A stretch of DNA of 64,000 bases from Snodgrassella alvi (GTDB lineage: Bacteria; Pseudomonadota; Gammaproteobacteria; Burkholderiales; Neisseriaceae). Shown here in pieces: positions 6,967 through 17,325 of this stretch. The stretch covers positions 310,001 through 374,000 of the forward strand of contig NZ_CP160328.2 in the NCBI RefSeq assembly GCF_040741455.2, written 5' to 3'. Below the pieces are notes generated by a model. That model was not told the DNA's origin. It was given only the letters and a program-made list of their open reading frames with translations, and made no database searches. The position numbers and the translations under genes were made by a program. Position 1 is the stretch's first letter. Each line of letters starts with the position of its first letter.

Positions 6967-7949
6967 AGCATGAATTATGGCGACAAGAACGGCTAGGCGA
7001 TAAGCCCAAGTATTTATGGGACGATGCTGCACTTAGATGGCTAGAAGAAAAGGAGGGAGTAAAAAAGAGTATTGACGCTGATATAAGTCGACTGAGGAAT
7101 TTACAGCAACTACGTGGAGTATATTTACATGAAATAAACAGAAACATGATTATGTCGATAATCAAAGAGAAAGATTGTTCCAATAGCACTAAAAACAGGT
7201 ATTTGTCGTTGATCAGAGCGATTTTAAATGCCTGCGTGCGTGAATGGGACATGTTAGATGAACAAGTTTATTTTAAGCAATTCAAGGAAGCCAAGAAGCG
7301 TGTTCGCTGGCTAAAGCCGGAAGAAGCGGCGAGGTTATTAAATTGCTTGCCGACCTATATGGCATTAATGGCAAAATTCAATTTAGCGACGGGTCTTAGG
7401 CAGCACAATATATTTAGTTTGAAATGGGATCAGATAGATTTTCTCAGACGAACGTGCCAGTACTATCCGGACGAGATGAAGTCGGGGGAGCCGTTTGATC
7501 TAGCATTGAACGACACTGCGATGGAGGTATTAGTACATCAAGTAGGCAAGCATCCGAAATATGTTTTTTTAAACACCAAACACAATCCTGTGTTAAAGCT
7601 GAATTACAAATTATGGTACAAGGCTTTAGACAAAGCGCAGATTAGTGACTTCCGCTGGCATGATTTGCGCCATACATGGGCTAGCTGGTTGGTACAGAAC
7701 GGAGTATCGCTATATGAACTAAAAGAAATGGGAGGCTGGCAATCGTTAGAAATGGTGCAAAAGTACGCTCATCTGGACAATGAAAATTTGCACACGCAAG
7801 CAGCAAAGATTGACAACCTCATGACAGGTACATGTCAAAAAAATGTCAAAAAAATGTCAAAAAAATGTCAAAAAAATGTCAAAACCAGCAAACCAATGGA
7901 TTATTCATTAACATCAAAAGGGCTGGATAAAGTATTGAATATAATGTAA
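6843..7949 (+). CDS. Tyrosine recombinase (phage integrase)
   Basis: 368 residues. Site-specific recombinase that inserts and excises the element. N-terminal arm-binding type region (HPNGFWYIDIQTESGKRIRR), a SAM-like core-binding domain, then the catalytic domain with Arg186 (ATGLRQHN), HDLRH (His273, Arg276) and Tyr308 in VQKYAHLDN. The start at ATG 6843 follows an in-frame TAG at 6831 and has AGGA about 7 bases upstream. The tail after Tyr308 is about 60 residues, and its last part is encoded by an 11-bp tandem repeat (7832-7885) giving a Lys-rich segment. The stop lies 8 bases from the tRNA-Lys 3' end, the expected attachment site. Confidence 0.95.
   Translation: MLFKHPNGFWYIDIQTESGKRIRRSTKTKNEKLAEEYHDKLKHELWRQERLGDKPKYLWDDAALRWLEEKEGVKKSIDADISRLRNLQQLRGVYLHEINRNMIMSIIKEKDCSNSTKNRYLSLIRAILNACVREWDMLDEQVYFKQFKEAKKRVRWLKPEEAARLLNCLPTYMALMAKFNLATGLRQHNIFSLKWDQIDFLRRTCQYYPDEMKSGEPFDLALNDTAMEVLVHQVGKHPKYVFLNTKHNPVLKLNYKLWYKALDKAQISDFRWHDLRHTWASWLVQNGVSLYELKEMGGWQSLEMVQKYAHLDNENLHTQAAKIDNLMTGTCQKNVKKMSKKCQKNVKTSKPMDYSLTSKGLDKVLNIM
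7832..7885 (+). repeat. 11-bp tandem repeat with phased A-tracts, in the integrase 3' end
   Basis: Four perfect copies of ATGTCAAAAAA (7832-7875) and a partial fifth. Each unit carries an A6 tract, repeated at 11 bp, close to one DNA helical turn. Eleven is not a multiple of three, so each copy is read in another frame and the protein repeat is 11 residues long. Just before it, TGACAGGTACATGTCA forms an inverted TGACA/TGTCA pair. It lies about 70-125 bases from the tRNA attachment region. Confidence 0.9.
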
Positions 7950-7956
7950 TAATCAG

Positions 7957-8032
7957 TGGTGGGTCGTCAGGGGATCGAACCCTGGACAAATGGATTAAGA
8001 GTCCACTGCTCTACCAACTGAGCTAACGACCC
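7957..8032 (-). tRNA. tRNA-Lys (anticodon CTT), probable attachment site
   Basis: Read on the minus strand from 8032, the sequence folds as a 76-nt tRNA: acceptor GGGTCGT pairing with ACGACCC, D-arm GCTC/GAGC, anticodon stem GTGGA/TCCAT with loop CTCTTAA (anticodon CTT at 7999-7997), T-arm with GTTCGATCC, discriminator A and encoded CCA at 7959-7957. It closely matches bacterial tRNA-Lys. The integrase gene ends next to the 3' CCA, so the phage attachment core is probably in the 3' half of this gene. It is co-oriented with serS upstream. Confidence 0.95.
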
Positions 8033-8062
8033 AACAGGGAGGTAATTATACTCGTCTTTACA

Positions 8063-8106
8063 TTAAAGGACAATATATACAGTGGATCAGTTATATTGTC
8101 CTTTAA
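8063..8106 (-). terminator. 15-bp inverted repeat between serS and tRNA-Lys
   Basis: TTAAAGGACAATATA at 8063-8077 and its exact complement at 8092-8106, with a 14-nt loop. It sits 31 bases after the serS stop, so it is probably the serS transcription end or a processing hairpin before the tRNA. There is no clear T run on either strand, so terminator function is uncertain. Confidence 0.5.
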
Positions 8107-8136
8107 ATTTTGATAGAAATATTCAAATTCAATGAT

Positions 8137-9477
<1,341 letters not shown>

Positions 9478-9535
9478 TTATTGTAAACGATTAATTGCAG
9501 CGACGCAGGGTGAACATCTGCAAGCTTGCTGCATG

Positions 9536-10579
9536 TTAAGTTTTCTGTATGGCAGCTAATTGTTGTGTTTTCTGAATAAATTCGGTCTGTTTGGTTTTGG
9601 CTTTTCCAGAATCAATGGCAGTAATTGCTAAATCCACTGCTTCTTCCAATGAGGTAGTGATATCGGATGCATAAATGGCAGCAGCCGCATTCAAAACGAC
9701 GATATCACGACAAGGTCCTTTTTCTCCGTTTAATACAGCGTTCATGATATGCAGTGATTCTTCGCTGTTGGCTACTTTAAGGGGTTTCAGGTCTTCGATA
9801 ACCGGCATGTCGAATTGTGCTGGATGAATATCATATTCCATGATAGTACCGTTTTTCAATTCGGCTACGCGGGTTGTTCCAGTGAGCGTAATTTCATCTA
9901 GGCCATCGCTGCCATGAACAACAAGCACATGTTTGCTGCCTAGCTGTTTCAGTACACGTGATAATATACCCACTAAATCTATGTGGAATACACCTAAAAC
10001 CTGATTTGATGCTTCTGCCGGATTGGTTAGTGGCCCTAAGATGTTAAATACGGTACGTACGCCAAGCGCTCGGCGTACCGGAGCAACATAACGCATGCTG
10101 TTGTGATGATTGGGGGCATACATAAATCCGACACCTAGCTGATCAATACATTCGCCTACATGTTCGGGCGTTAGTTCGAGAGCCGCGCCCATGGCTTCGA
10201 TAATATCGGCAGAACCACTTGAAGAGGATACTGAACGCCCACCATGCTTGGCAACTTTGGCACCTGCTGCGGCTACGACGAACATACTGGTAGTTGAAAT
10301 ATTGAAAGTATGAGCATTGTCGCCTCCGGTACCTACAATATCTACCAAATGATCCCGATGTTGTACGGGTACTTTAGTGGAAAATTCACGCATGACTGTT
10401 GCTGCGGCGGCAATTTCAGATACGCTTTCTACTTTGATACGTAAACCAATTAGTATGGCAGCTATGATTTCTGGCGCCACTTCCCCATTCATAATCTGGC
10501 GCATTAAGTCGGTCATTTCATCGTAAAATAATTCGTTATTGTCCAGTAGACGGTTTAGAGCCTGTTGCGGCGTAATCAT
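9536..10579 (-). CDS. trpD: Anthranilate phosphoribosyltransferase
   Basis: 347 residues. Catalyses transfer of phosphoribose from PRPP to anthranilate, the second step of tryptophan synthesis. Start motif [16 protein letters not shown]-binding [15 protein letters not shown] at about residue 85, [35 protein letters not shown] and [11 protein letters not shown] are all standard for TrpD. It lies 46 bases downstream of trpG, so the two are probably cotranscribed; trpE is not in the window. Confidence 0.97.
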   Translation of the reverse strand: MITPQQALNRLLDNNELFYDEMTDLMRQIMNGEVAPEIIAAILIGLRIKVESVSEIAAAATVMREFSTKVPVQHRDHLVDIVGTGGDNAHTFNISTTSMFVVAAAGAKVAKHGGRSVSSSSGSADIIEAMGAALELTPEHVGECIDQLGVGFMYAPNHHNSMRYVAPVRRALGVRTVFNILGPLTNPAEASNQVLGVFHIDLVGILSRVLKQLGSKHVLVVHGSDGLDEITLTGTTRVAELKNGTIMEYDIHPAQFDMPVIEDLKPLKVANSEESLHIMNAVLNGEKGPCRDIVVLNAAAAIYASDITTSLEEAVDLAITAIDSGKAKTKQTEFIQKTQQLAAIQKT

Positions 10580-10625
10580 ATTTATTCTTTCTAGAGTAGA
10601 TTTCGTTTTGCAGATTTGATTATGG

Positions 10626-11195
10626 TTATGGGTGTTGCTCTAAAAAATTTTGTAACATCTGATGGCCATATTCTGTGAGTAAGCCTTCAGGATGAAACTG
10701 TACCCCCTCTATTCTAAGGGAGCGGTGTCTGATACCCATAATTTCGTTATCATCTGTCCATGCGGTGATTTCAAGACTGTCTGGTAAAGTTTCTTTTTCT
10801 ATAACCAGACTATGGTAACGGGTGCAATTTACTGGATTAGGCAGGCCAGTGAACAATGAATTGTTGTGATGATAAACAGGCGAAATTTTACCATGCATTA
10901 CTTTTTTTGCACGGACTATATTGCCTCCATAAGCAAAGCCAATGGCCTGATGTCCAAGACAAATACCCAGAATAGGGATTTTGCCGCCGAAATGATGGAT
11001 AGTGGCTACTGATATTCCTGCCTCTTTCGGTGTACAGGGACCTGGGCCGATGACAATTTTATTTGGAGCTAAGGATTCTATATCTTTCAGAGTTATTTCA
11101 TCATTGTTTTTAACGGTTATTGTTTCACCTAGCTGACCAAGGTATTGCACGATGTTGTAGGTGAAACTATCGTAATTGTCGATAAATAGCAGCAT
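10626..11195 (-). CDS. trpG: Anthranilate/aminodeoxychorismate synthase glutaminase subunit
   Basis: 189 residues. Class I glutamine amidotransferase that supplies ammonia to TrpE (and, in many bacteria, to PabB). Start [20 protein letters not shown], oxyanion loop [13 protein letters not shown], nucleophile Cys in [15 protein letters not shown], and the His-Glu pair in [13 protein letters not shown]. It is followed by trpD. With no partner synthase gene here, TrpG and PabA roles cannot be separated, but the link to trpD favours TrpG. Confidence 0.95.
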   Translation of the reverse strand: MLLFIDNYDSFTYNIVQYLGQLGETITVKNNDEITLKDIESLAPNKIVIGPGPCTPKEAGISVATIHHFGGKIPILGICLGHQAIGFAYGGNIVRAKKVMHGKISPVYHHNNSLFTGLPNPVNCTRYHSLVIEKETLPDSLEITAWTDDNEIMGIRHRSLRIEGVQFHPEGLLTEYGHQMLQNFLEQHP

Positions 11196-11252
11196 TAGCT
11201 TTACCTTGTATTTTTGAGTGTTAATTGAGATTAGATAATTTTAGTTAAGGTC

Positions 11253-12902
11253 TTAAAGCAAGCTTTCCAATGGTAACCATGATAGTATTTTTACCCAAGC
11301 ACGTTTCCACACACTGGTATCTGGGTCATGATGATAAACCCTGATTTGATTTTTGTCGTTATTTTTCAACCATTCTAGTTTTCCCTCAGGTGAGAGTTTT
11401 ACTTGATAAGTCACGTCTGGTAATGCCTCATTGATGGCCTGATTCATATATTGTGCCATTTCGGGTGATTGAATAACAACACCCATTTCGGTGTTGAGTC
11501 TGGCGGAACGTGGGTCAAAGTTCAGGGAACCGATATAAAGCTGTTGTCCATCTATAGTAAATGTTTTGGCATGAAGACTGGATTCAGAATTACCTGTAAA
11601 TGCCCTGTCTCGGTGACCTTTGATAAAACCCTGATTTTTCAGTTCGTATATTTCAACACCTTCTTTTAATAAAGGAATACGGTAGCGGGAATAGCCGGAA
11701 TGAACTACTGGTACATCTGTTGCAGCCAGTGAGTTGGTAAGAATTCTGATTTTTACCCCTTCTTCTCTGAGCTTTTGCAGATATTTTAGACCCGTTTGAG
11801 TTGGTACAAAATAAGGAGTTATAACCAGTAAATCTTTTTGTGGTTCAACAACTGATGCGGCAAGTGCATTCAGAGTTAAACTGGCTTTTTCATATTTTAT
11901 GACAGGTTGATGATTGGTATCTTTTATATCTGAAGCAATTACAAGACCTGTCTCGATATTTTGCTTAGCTGTTTCCTTTTTACTTTTAGGTAATGCTTTT
12001 TCTGGATTGTCACTTACTAAAATTAAATGTGCCCACTGGTAATCAAGTGAGCCATCTAGTAAGCGATTGACGAAATTGTCACGATTATAGGCATTGTCAT
12101 AGCTATCTGCACGCAAACGGTTGAAACTACGCCGCTTAAATACTGTCATACTAGGTTGAAGTTTGTTGCGTCTGTGAACTATGCTGCTAAAATCATATGC
12201 AGATGCACTGTTCCAATAGCGATCGAAATTATTAGAAACCTGATTGACGATAGGACCTATGGCGAGAATATCCAAGTCAACAAACAACGTACCTTTTCCC
12301 ATATCGAAATACTCATCACCGATATTACGCCCACCAAGAATGGTAGCCTGATTATCTGCAGTGATGGATTTGTTGTGCATGCGTCGGTTTAATCGCGCAA
12401 AGTCGGTAATGTAACTTAAAGCGCGCCAGTGCCTATGGATAAAAGGATTAAATAATCGGATTTCGATATTAGGCTCCTGATTGAGAGCCGTGAGAACTTT
12501 ATCCAGCCCTACAGTGTTATTGTCGTCCAACAGTAGACGGACATGTACACCTCGCTGAGCAGCTAAGACAAGTTCGTGGAATAATAGCTGCCCAGATGTG
12601 TCATTGCGCCATATGTAATACTGAACATCCAAACTTTTCTCAGCTGCACGTATCAAGGCAACACGTGCTGCAAAGGCTTCATGGCCATCATCAAGTGGGT
12701 ATATACCCGAAAATCCCGGATGCTGGCTAACAAGAGAAGCATTTGCATAAGCTAATGAAGTTGGGATATCGGCTGCAACATGAGTTTCTGTTGTTCGTCC
12801 CTGAAGTGACGGTAATGTCTGACAGGCAGTTAATATAAAAAGTGTGCACAGTTTGAAACAGATAGTACAGATTTGATTAAATATCTTACTATTCATGTGC
12901 AT
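11253..12902 (-). CDS. Phospholipase D family lipoprotein (cardiolipin synthase ClsC-like)
   Basis: 549 residues. Two HKD phospholipase D motifs are visible: HNKSITADNQATILGGRN at about residue 175 and HAKTFTIDGQQLYIGSLNFD at about 440. The N-terminus has a hydrophobic stretch ending in LFILTACQ, a lipobox, so the mature protein should be a lipid-anchored envelope protein. Domain order and length fit the YmdC/ClsC group, which makes cardiolipin from phosphatidylglycerol plus phosphatidylethanolamine; a phospholipase role is the alternative. Two ATG codons (12902, 12896) compete as start; neither has a clear RBS. It stands alone between trpG and ubiD. Confidence 0.8.
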   Translation of the reverse strand: MHMNSKIFNQICTICFKLCTLFILTACQTLPSLQGRTTETHVAADIPTSLAYANASLVSQHPGFSGIYPLDDGHEAFAARVALIRAAEKSLDVQYYIWRNDTSGQLLFHELVLAAQRGVHVRLLLDDNNTVGLDKVLTALNQEPNIEIRLFNPFIHRHWRALSYITDFARLNRRMHNKSITADNQATILGGRNIGDEYFDMGKGTLFVDLDILAIGPIVNQVSNNFDRYWNSASAYDFSSIVHRRNKLQPSMTVFKRRSFNRLRADSYDNAYNRDNFVNRLLDGSLDYQWAHLILVSDNPEKALPKSKKETAKQNIETGLVIASDIKDTNHQPVIKYEKASLTLNALAASVVEPQKDLLVITPYFVPTQTGLKYLQKLREEGVKIRILTNSLAATDVPVVHSGYSRYRIPLLKEGVEIYELKNQGFIKGHRDRAFTGNSESSLHAKTFTIDGQQLYIGSLNFDPRSARLNTEMGVVIQSPEMAQYMNQAINEALPDVTYQVKLSPEGKLEWLKNNDKNQIRVYHHDPDTSVWKRAWVKILSWLPLESLL

Positions 12903-12957
12903 ACCATATGTTGATTATGCTGCTAAATTTTTTAAACTGCATGGAGCCAATAGCAAT

Positions 12958-14436
12958 TTATAAACCTAAATCTTGCCATATTGAATCGATTTTGGCTATG
13001 GTTGTTGCATCTTTACGTATCACTTTGCCCCATTCACGGTTGGTTTCTCCTTGCCATTTATTGGTAGCATCCAATCCCATCTTACCTCCTAGACCACTGA
13101 TGGGGCTGGCAAAATCGAGATAATCTATTGGTGTATGATCGATTAGTGTTGTGTCCCGTACGGGATCCATGCGAGTGGTAATAGCCCAAATGACTTCTTT
13201 CCAGTCACGTATGTTGATATCATCATCCACAACAATTATGTATTTGGTATACATAAATTGCCGCAAATAGCTCCAACATCCCATCATGACCCTTTTGGCA
13301 TGTCCAGCATATTGTTTTTTCATGCTGACAATAGCCATACGATAAGAACATCCTTCGGGAGGAAGATAAAAATCAATTATTTCAGGAAACTGCTTTTGTA
13401 ATAGAGGAATAAATACTTCATTTAAGGCAACGCCTAAAACAGCAGGCTCATCTGGCGGTTTGCCAGTGTAGGTGCTGTGGTAGATAGCATTTTCACGCAT
13501 AGTGATACGTTCTACGGTGAAAACTGGAAAATAATCCTGTTCATTGTAATAACCCGTGTGATCTCCATATGGGCCTTCCAGCGCTATTTCATCTTGCTGT
13601 ATCACGCCTTCAAGCACAATTTCTGCTCTGGCTGGTACATGTAAATCGTTACCAATGCATTTTACTAGTTCGGTACGTGAACCTCTTAATAATCCGGCAA
13701 ACTGATATTCGCTCAAGCTGTCTGGTACGGGAGTAACTGCTCCCAGTATGGTGGCCGGATCACAGCCAAGTACAACTGATACAGGATAAGGCTTATGAGG
13801 ATATTTTTGTTTAAATGCCTGAAAATCAAGTGCTCCACCACGGTGTGCTAGCCAGCGCATAATGAGTTTGTTTTTTCCCAGTAATTGCTGTCGGTAAATA
13901 CCAAGATTCTGACGTTTTTTGTCCGGTCCGCGGGTGACGGTTAATCCCCATGTTATGAGTGGCGCTGCATCTTCTGGCCAGCATTTCTGAATAGGAAGCT
14001 GCGTTAAATCGACGGCATCTCCTTCAAGAATGATTTCCTGACAGAGTGCTTTTTTTGTGATATGTGGCGCCATACTCCATAAATCTTTGAGTAAAGGAAG
14101 TTTGGCAAAGGCGTCTTTAATACCTTTGGGCGGTTCAGGCTCTTTCAAATAAGCTAGAGTTTTGCCTATCTCTCTTAATTGAGCAGTACTTTCTGCGCCC
14201 ATACCCATGGCCACTCGCTCTGCTGTGCCAAACAAATTGGCTAAAACCGGAAAATTATATGGTTTTCCTGACTGACTGACTGTTTTTTCAAACAGCAAAG
14301 CCGGCCCTTGTTTGTGTAATACCCGATCTGCTATTTCGGTTATTTCCAGATATGGTGATACAGGGATCTGAACCCGTTTTAATAGCTGCTGCTGCTCGAG
14401 CATGGCAATGAATTCTCGTAAATCACGGTATTTCAT
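12958..14436 (-). CDS. ubiD: 4-hydroxy-3-polyprenylbenzoate decarboxylase
   Basis: About 492 residues, normal for UbiD, the prenylated-FMN-dependent decarboxylase of ubiquinone synthesis. Family patterns: [15 protein letters not shown] start, [36 protein letters not shown] with the catalytic Glu region, and [18 protein letters not shown]. The open frame extends to a TTG at 14451, but the ATG at 14436 gives the family-typical MKYRDLR start, so it is chosen. It follows pth (stop at 14455) by 18 bases and is probably in the same operon. Confidence 0.96.
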   Translation of the reverse strand: MKYRDLREFIAMLEQQQLLKRVQIPVSPYLEITEIADRVLHKQGPALLFEKTVSQSGKPYNFPVLANLFGTAERVAMGMGAESTAQLREIGKTLAYLKEPEPPKGIKDAFAKLPLLKDLWSMAPHITKKALCQEIILEGDAVDLTQLPIQKCWPEDAAPLITWGLTVTRGPDKKRQNLGIYRQQLLGKNKLIMRWLAHRGGALDFQAFKQKYPHKPYPVSVVLGCDPATILGAVTPVPDSLSEYQFAGLLRGSRTELVKCIGNDLHVPARAEIVLEGVIQQDEIALEGPYGDHTGYYNEQDYFPVFTVERITMRENAIYHSTYTGKPPDEPAVLGVALNEVFIPLLQKQFPEIIDFYLPPEGCSYRMAIVSMKKQYAGHAKRVMMGCWSYLRQFMYTKYIIVVDDDINIRDWKEVIWAITTRMDPVRDTTLIDHTPIDYLDFASPISGLGGKMGLDATNKWQGETNREWGKVIRKDATTIAKIDSIWQDLGL

Positions 14437-14454
14437 TACTTTAACTTTCAAAAT

Positions 14455-15030
14455 TCATTTACTGTGTAATCGTTGTTGTACGCTACTGTATTCGCCTTCA
14501 AGTAGTAAAGGCATAGCTGTCAGTGACTTTTGAATTGCTTCATTGATTAAGTTTTGTTCCTGGGCTTGTGGTTTATGCAATACATAGCTGACAACAAGGT
14601 TACGGTCGCCGGGATGGCCGATGCCAAGGCGTAAGCGATAAAAATCTGGGCTGCCAAGCCACGCCTGAATATCTTTTAAGCCGTTGTGACCACCATTGCT
14701 ACCACCTTGTTTGAATCTTACCTGTCCGCAAGGTATGTCAAGCTCATCATGAACTACTAAAATTTCTGCAGGTGTAATTTTATAAAATTTTGCCAGCGCC
14801 AGAACAGAAGTGCCTGATTTATTCATGTATGTAAATGGCTTTAATAGCCAGATTTCTCTATTAGGCTGATTAACTCGTGCGATTTGTCCAAAAAATTTTT
14901 TTTCTTCTCTGAAACTGGTTTTCCATAATCTGGCCAGTTCATCGACAAAATCAAAACCGATGTTGTGACGTGTATGTTCATACTCTGTGCCCGGATTGCC
15001 CAGACCTACTATGAGCCGTATTTGGGACAT
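14455..15030 (-). CDS. pth: Peptidyl-tRNA hydrolase
   Basis: 191 residues. Releases peptides from peptidyl-tRNA dropped by ribosomes. [21 protein letters not shown] at the N-terminus includes the catalytic His; [30 protein letters not shown] and [10 protein letters not shown] complete the Pth signature. Start ATG 15030 gives [14 protein letters not shown]. Located 55 bases after the rnfH stop, on the same strand. Confidence 0.97.
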   Translation of the reverse strand: MSQIRLIVGLGNPGTEYEHTRHNIGFDFVDELARLWKTSFREEKKFFGQIARVNQPNREIWLLKPFTYMNKSGTSVLALAKFYKITPAEILVVHDELDIPCGQVRFKQGGSNGGHNGLKDIQAWLGSPDFYRLRLGIGHPGDRNLVVSYVLHKPQAQEQNLINEAIQKSLTAMPLLLEGEYSSVQQRLHSK

Positions 15031-15085
15031 AGATTTTCCTTAGAATGTTTTGCAAGTAAGATAATTAAATACAAGAAAAAACGGA

Positions 15086-15370
15086 TTACTTTTTTTGTTG
15101 TGCTTTACGACGTCTATTTTCTTTTGGGTCGATAAGTAATGGCTGGTAAACTTCTATGCGATCCCAGTTGCACAGGATGTAATCATCTTTAATTTTTTTG
15201 CCAAATACACCTATAGGGGCTGTACGAAAATCAATTTGTGGAAATTGTTGTGGCAGATCTGATTCTAATAATGCCTGACGTGCTGTGGTTCCCGCTGCGA
15301 CTTTACCTTGCCATAGATGCTGACATTCAGATGTTGCGTACACGGCTTCAACCATAATATCAGTCATCAT
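15086..15370 (-). CDS. rnfH: RnfH family protein (UPF0125)
   Basis: About 94 residues; ubiquitin-like fold family of unclear function, often next to ratA. Seen: MVEAVYATSEC near the start, ARQALLESDLPQQFP, and VFGKKIKDDYILCNWDRIEVYQPLLIDPKENRRRKA, which is the family's diagnostic C-terminus. The longest frame starts at 15400 inside ratA; the start at 15370 (ATGATGACTGA, with a second ATG at 15367) overlaps the ratA stop and is preferred, making the two translationally coupled. The ratA-rnfH pair order is conserved across proteobacteria. Confidence 0.9.
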   Translation of the reverse strand: MMTDIMVEAVYATSECQHLWQGKVAAGTTARQALLESDLPQQFPQIDFRTAPIGVFGKKIKDDYILCNWDRIEVYQPLLIDPKENRRRKAQQKK

Positions 15371-15794
15371 AGCGTCTGTCGGCTTCCTGAATAAATGCAT
15401 CTACTAGTGTAGTAGCTATATGGTTGAAAACAGGTCCAATTAGTGCTGAAAGTACGGCACTAGAAAATTCATATTCCAAGCGAAAATCAATTTTACAGCC
15501 TAAATTATCGATAGGGGTAAACTGCCAGAAACCTTCTAGCCGGCGAAACGGGCCGTTAAGCAAACTCATTTGTATTTTGTGAGGTCTGTGATTGATATTC
15601 CGAGTAGCAAAGGATTGGCGTATTTTCATGTAATCCATATGCAACACTGCTTCAAGTGAATGTTCATCTCTTTTTAAAATTTCTGTTCGATTACACCATG
15701 GCAAAAACTGAGGATAATCTTCAACGTTATTGACTAGATCAAATATGTGCTCGGCACTATGGAGTACTAAAACGCTTTTTTCAACTGTTTTCAT
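15360..15794 (-). CDS. ratA: RatA family START-domain protein (toxin/coenzyme Q-binding homolog)
   Basis: 144 residues. Polyketide-cyclase/START fold protein of the RatA/Coq10 family. Seen: EHIFDLVNNVEDYPQFLPWC and WQFTPIDNLGCKIDFRLEYE, ending FSSAVLSALIGPVFNHIATT, all typical. In E. coli RatA was reported to bind 50S subunits; homologs relate to ubiquinone handling, so the cellular role is open. It overlaps rnfH at its 3' end. The upstream neighbour is holA (49 bases). Confidence 0.92.
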   Translation of the reverse strand: MKTVEKSVLVLHSAEHIFDLVNNVEDYPQFLPWCNRTEILKRDEHSLEAVLHMDYMKIRQSFATRNINHRPHKIQMSLLNGPFRRLEGFWQFTPIDNLGCKIDFRLEYEFSSAVLSALIGPVFNHIATTLVDAFIQEADRRYDD

Positions 15795-15843
15795 TTTTTG
15801 TCACATTTATTGCGATATGGAAGAGAATTAGTTTGCATGGTAA

Positions 15844-16827
15844 TCAAGCTGTCAAAGTCAGAAACAGGTGCTTAACTTCAGACCATGCATCACCCTCTTC
15901 CACACCTTTGATTTGTCTGTCGATGTGCGCACATGTCTGCAAAGCGCCTAGTAAACGTTTTACACCAATGCGTTTGGCTGCCAGCGGAGCCAGAGTCTGT
16001 TTTTCTCCCCATAAGCGCAGGCTTTGGCGTAATTCGCTGAGGGGTTTTCCTTGTTTTTGTGCTGCCAGTAAGCGTAATAAGGTACGGATGTCCTCACTGA
16101 TTACCCATAAAAGTAATACTGGTTCATTGCTCTCTGCTGCCAGTCCATCAAGCAGTCGTACCATCCTTTCGGAATTGCCACTCATCCATGCAGCTGATAG
16201 CTGAAATACATCAAATCGCGCCACGTTTGCCACTGCAGCTTGTGCTTCAGGCAGTGTAACAATATGACCAGCAGGATGAATGAGTACAATTTTGTCAATT
16301 TCCTGTTTTGCCGCTAGAAGATTACCTTCCACTTTTTCGGCAAATAGTGCTAAAGCATCGTTGTCGATGCTAAGCTTTTCTTCAGCTAAGCGTTTTTTTA
16401 TCCATTGAGGTAAAGCTGTCTGGCTGACTGCTTTGGCTTCAAAGACTTGAGCGACTTTAGCCCAGCTCGCAAACCATTTACTCTGTATTTGTGTACGTTC
16501 CAGTTTAGGCAATATCAGCATCAGACAAGTGCTTTCCGGTAGATGCTCAGCAAGTTGCTGTAGTATTGCCGCACCTTCTTTGCCAGGTTTGCCAGATGGC
16601 AAATGTATTTCCAATAGTTTTTTATCAGCAAATAAACCTACAGATTGTACTGAAGCCAATAGAGATGACCAATCAAAGCCGGATTCAATTATGACGACTT
16701 CACGCTCAGAATAATGCTGCTCACGTGCGCCGGTTCTAATCTTGTCTATAGTCTCTAGCCGCAATAAATCTTCTTCACCATGAATCAGATATGCTGCGGC
16801 CAGAGGATGGATAGATATTTCACTCAT
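15844..16827 (-). CDS. holA: DNA polymerase III delta subunit
   Basis: 327 residues. Clamp-loader subunit that opens the sliding clamp. N-terminal segment LAAAYLIHGEEDLLRLETID is typical of HolA; further matches are WVISEDIRTLLRLLAAQKQGK and a helical C-terminal collar domain (KRIGVKRLLGALQTCAHID). The ATG overlaps the lptE stop (ATGA at 16824-16827). The lptE-holA pair is conserved in proteobacteria. Confidence 0.95.
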   Translation of the reverse strand: MSEISIHPLAAAYLIHGEEDLLRLETIDKIRTGAREQHYSEREVVIIESGFDWSSLLASVQSVGLFADKKLLEIHLPSGKPGKEGAAILQQLAEHLPESTCLMLILPKLERTQIQSKWFASWAKVAQVFEAKAVSQTALPQWIKKRLAEEKLSIDNDALALFAEKVEGNLLAAKQEIDKIVLIHPAGHIVTLPEAQAAVANVARFDVFQLSAAWMSGNSERMVRLLDGLAAESNEPVLLLWVISEDIRTLLRLLAAQKQGKPLSELRQSLRLWGEKQTLAPLAAKRIGVKRLLGALQTCAHIDRQIKGVEEGDAWSEVKHLFLTLTA

Positions 16828-17309
16828 TCTGTGGTATTGACGGGAAGAAAAGCCAAACGCCGCACTATTTGTTCTGCTGCATCGGTACGCATGTCATGCC
16901 AAATCATGTTTTGCTCGTTTTCTTTTGCCAGCACTTCATGATCAGAATAATCCATATAACGATTTACAGTTACTTGAATCGGATCTCCTAATGGCAGGTC
17001 GTGGCGATAAGCTTGTACCGTAACGTTCAGTGATAACAAATATTCACTGGCTCCACCGGACAAGTCTACAGAAGATGTAGTTGAATCCTGAGTAGCAGCA
17101 ATTACTTTTACGACCACATCTGGCTGTTCGGTATCAACAACAACATCTGGCTGACGCCGCAATACTACTTCTAATGCCCGTTGCATACTACCACCATCAA
17201 TTTTCCAGCTGTGATAGGGCAAAGGTGTATCAAATGCGGATGTGCCTTTCAGATGAAAGCCACAGCCGGACAATGCAAATAAGATAGTCAGTACCAGCCA
17301 TTTTTTCAT
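16824..17309 (-). CDS. lptE: LPS assembly lipoprotein LptE
   Basis: 161 residues. Outer-membrane lipoprotein that plugs LptD for LPS export. Signal peptide MKKWLVLTILFALSGC with lipobox LSGC followed by GFHLKG, the conserved GFxL(R/K)G start of mature LptE. The rest is a mixed alpha/beta domain with YLLSLNVTVQAYR and MRTDAAEQIVRRLAFL. It follows gatB by 16 bases and overlaps holA, so it is probably read from the gatCAB operon. In many relatives leuS precedes lptE; here gatB does. Confidence 0.93.
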   Translation of the reverse strand: MKKWLVLTILFALSGCGFHLKGTSAFDTPLPYHSWKIDGGSMQRALEVVLRRQPDVVVDTEQPDVVVKVIAATQDSTTSSVDLSGGASEYLLSLNVTVQAYRHDLPLGDPIQVTVNRYMDYSDHEVLAKENEQNMIWHDMRTDAAEQIVRRLAFLPVNTTE

Positions 17310-17325
17310 ATCTAATCCTTTACGC

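Larger units (their letters stand above)
1..7960 (+). mobile_element. Prophage (or phage-derived element), integrase-proximal end
   Basis: The region carries only phage-type genes, all on the plus strand: a DUF2800/DUF2815 pair, a family A polymerase, VRR-NUC nuclease, SNF2 helicase, small unknown genes, an excisionase-like HTH gene and a tyrosine integrase whose stop codon lies 8 bases from the CCA end of a tRNA-Lys gene. Integration of such elements into tRNA 3' ends is established for tyrosine integrases. Only one end is visible: the left end, structural genes and regulators must lie upstream of the window, so whether the prophage is intact cannot be judged. The exact crossover point is not determined; it should lie within or next to 7957-8032. 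Confidence 0.85.

Noticed and set aside
7832-7885. CRISPR-like array
   Set aside because: The 11-bp units are contiguous without spacers; this is a simple tandem repeat.
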